Below are positions 5,365 through 5,454 of a DNA stretch of 5,454 nt, piece after piece. Origin of the DNA: Bacteroidota bacterium (GTDB lineage: Bacteria > Bacteroidota > Bacteroidia > Flavobacteriales_F > PHOS-HE28); assembly GCA_023412755.1 (NCBI GenBank), contig JAEZCB010000135.1, positions 1 through 5,454 on the forward strand. The letters run 5' to 3'. Under the pieces are notes generated by a model. The model had not been told where the DNA came from. It was given only the letters and a program-made list of their open reading frames with translations, and made no database searches. The position numbers were made by a program, and so were the translations under genes. Position 1 is the stretch's first letter; the number at the start of each line of letters is the position of its first letter.

Positions 5365-5454
5365 ATGCGCTATGCCACCATGTCCATCTGGTTGAAAGCC
5401 GCGATCGTACTGGCCTCCGCCATATGTTTCGATCTGCTTTTCTGGGAGCGATCG
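5365..5454 (+). CDS. N-terminus of a membrane protein, 3'-truncated by window edge
   Basis: Thirty codons remain open to the right edge, beginning MRYATMSIWLKAAIVLASAI and continuing CFDLLFWERS. One hydrophobic helix (about residues 8-26) is visible, so this is probably a membrane protein or carries a signal anchor. A second in-frame ATG at 5380 would shorten it by five residues. It follows the winged-helix gene by 33 nt with no terminator between, so it probably belongs to the same operon. The FDLLFW segment after a first membrane helix is reminiscent of large DUF4153/DUF4173-type membrane proteins of Bacteroidota, but 30 residues are too few to decide. Confidence 0.5.
   Translation, partial: MRYATMSIWLKAAIVLASAICFDLLFWERS

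Overview
The window looks like a chromosomal stretch from a member of the Bacteroidota with fairly GC-rich coding DNA. The clues are a TAnnTTTG-type -7 promoter element, the absence of clear Shine-Dalgarno sequences before the starts, and several proteins that read as Bacteroidota family members: an ABCG-like fused ABC exporter with a CGxCGNVNPEQIFN-type segment, an orphan SiaB/SiaC pair, and a membrane protein followed by a small winged-helix regulator. A Flavobacteriales-like lineage is possible, but the sequence does not settle this. No mobile element, CRISPR array, rRNA or tRNA is visible, and coding density is very high, with a longest non-coding gap of 130 nt.

Layout. (1) Positions 1-1793, plus strand: the 3' part of a fused ABC-2/ABCG-type transporter; most of the ATPase domain lies to the left of the window. 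(2) Positions 1798-2750, minus strand: a two-gene operon encoding a SiaB-type protein kinase and its SiaC-type phosphoprotein target, joined by an ATGA overlap. It converges on the ABC gene with a gap of only 4 nt. (3) Positions 2751-2880: the divergent promoter region. (4) Positions 2881-4310, plus strand: a class I SAM-dependent methyltransferase and a ZIP-family metal transporter, again joined by an ATGA overlap. (5) Positions 4311-4378: a short intergenic region with a well-matched -7 element embedded in a three-half-site palindromic operator candidate. (6) Positions 4379-5331, plus strand: a polytopic membrane protein and a 99-aa winged-helix regulator with a third ATGA overlap. (7) From 5365 to the edge: the first 30 codons of another membrane protein, probably in the same transcription unit.

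How the genes work together. SiaB and SiaC form a phospho-switch pair; in Pseudomonas the cognate phosphatase SiaA and diguanylate cyclase SiaD complete the circuit, but neither is in this window, so the partner here is unknown. The methyltransferase and ZIP transporter are translationally coupled, but nothing in the sequence shows a shared biochemical role. The membrane protein plus winged-helix pair looks like an autoregulated unit: the palindromic half-sites overlap its own promoter. This last unit and the orphan SiaB/SiaC pair are the least-described and most interesting parts of the window.
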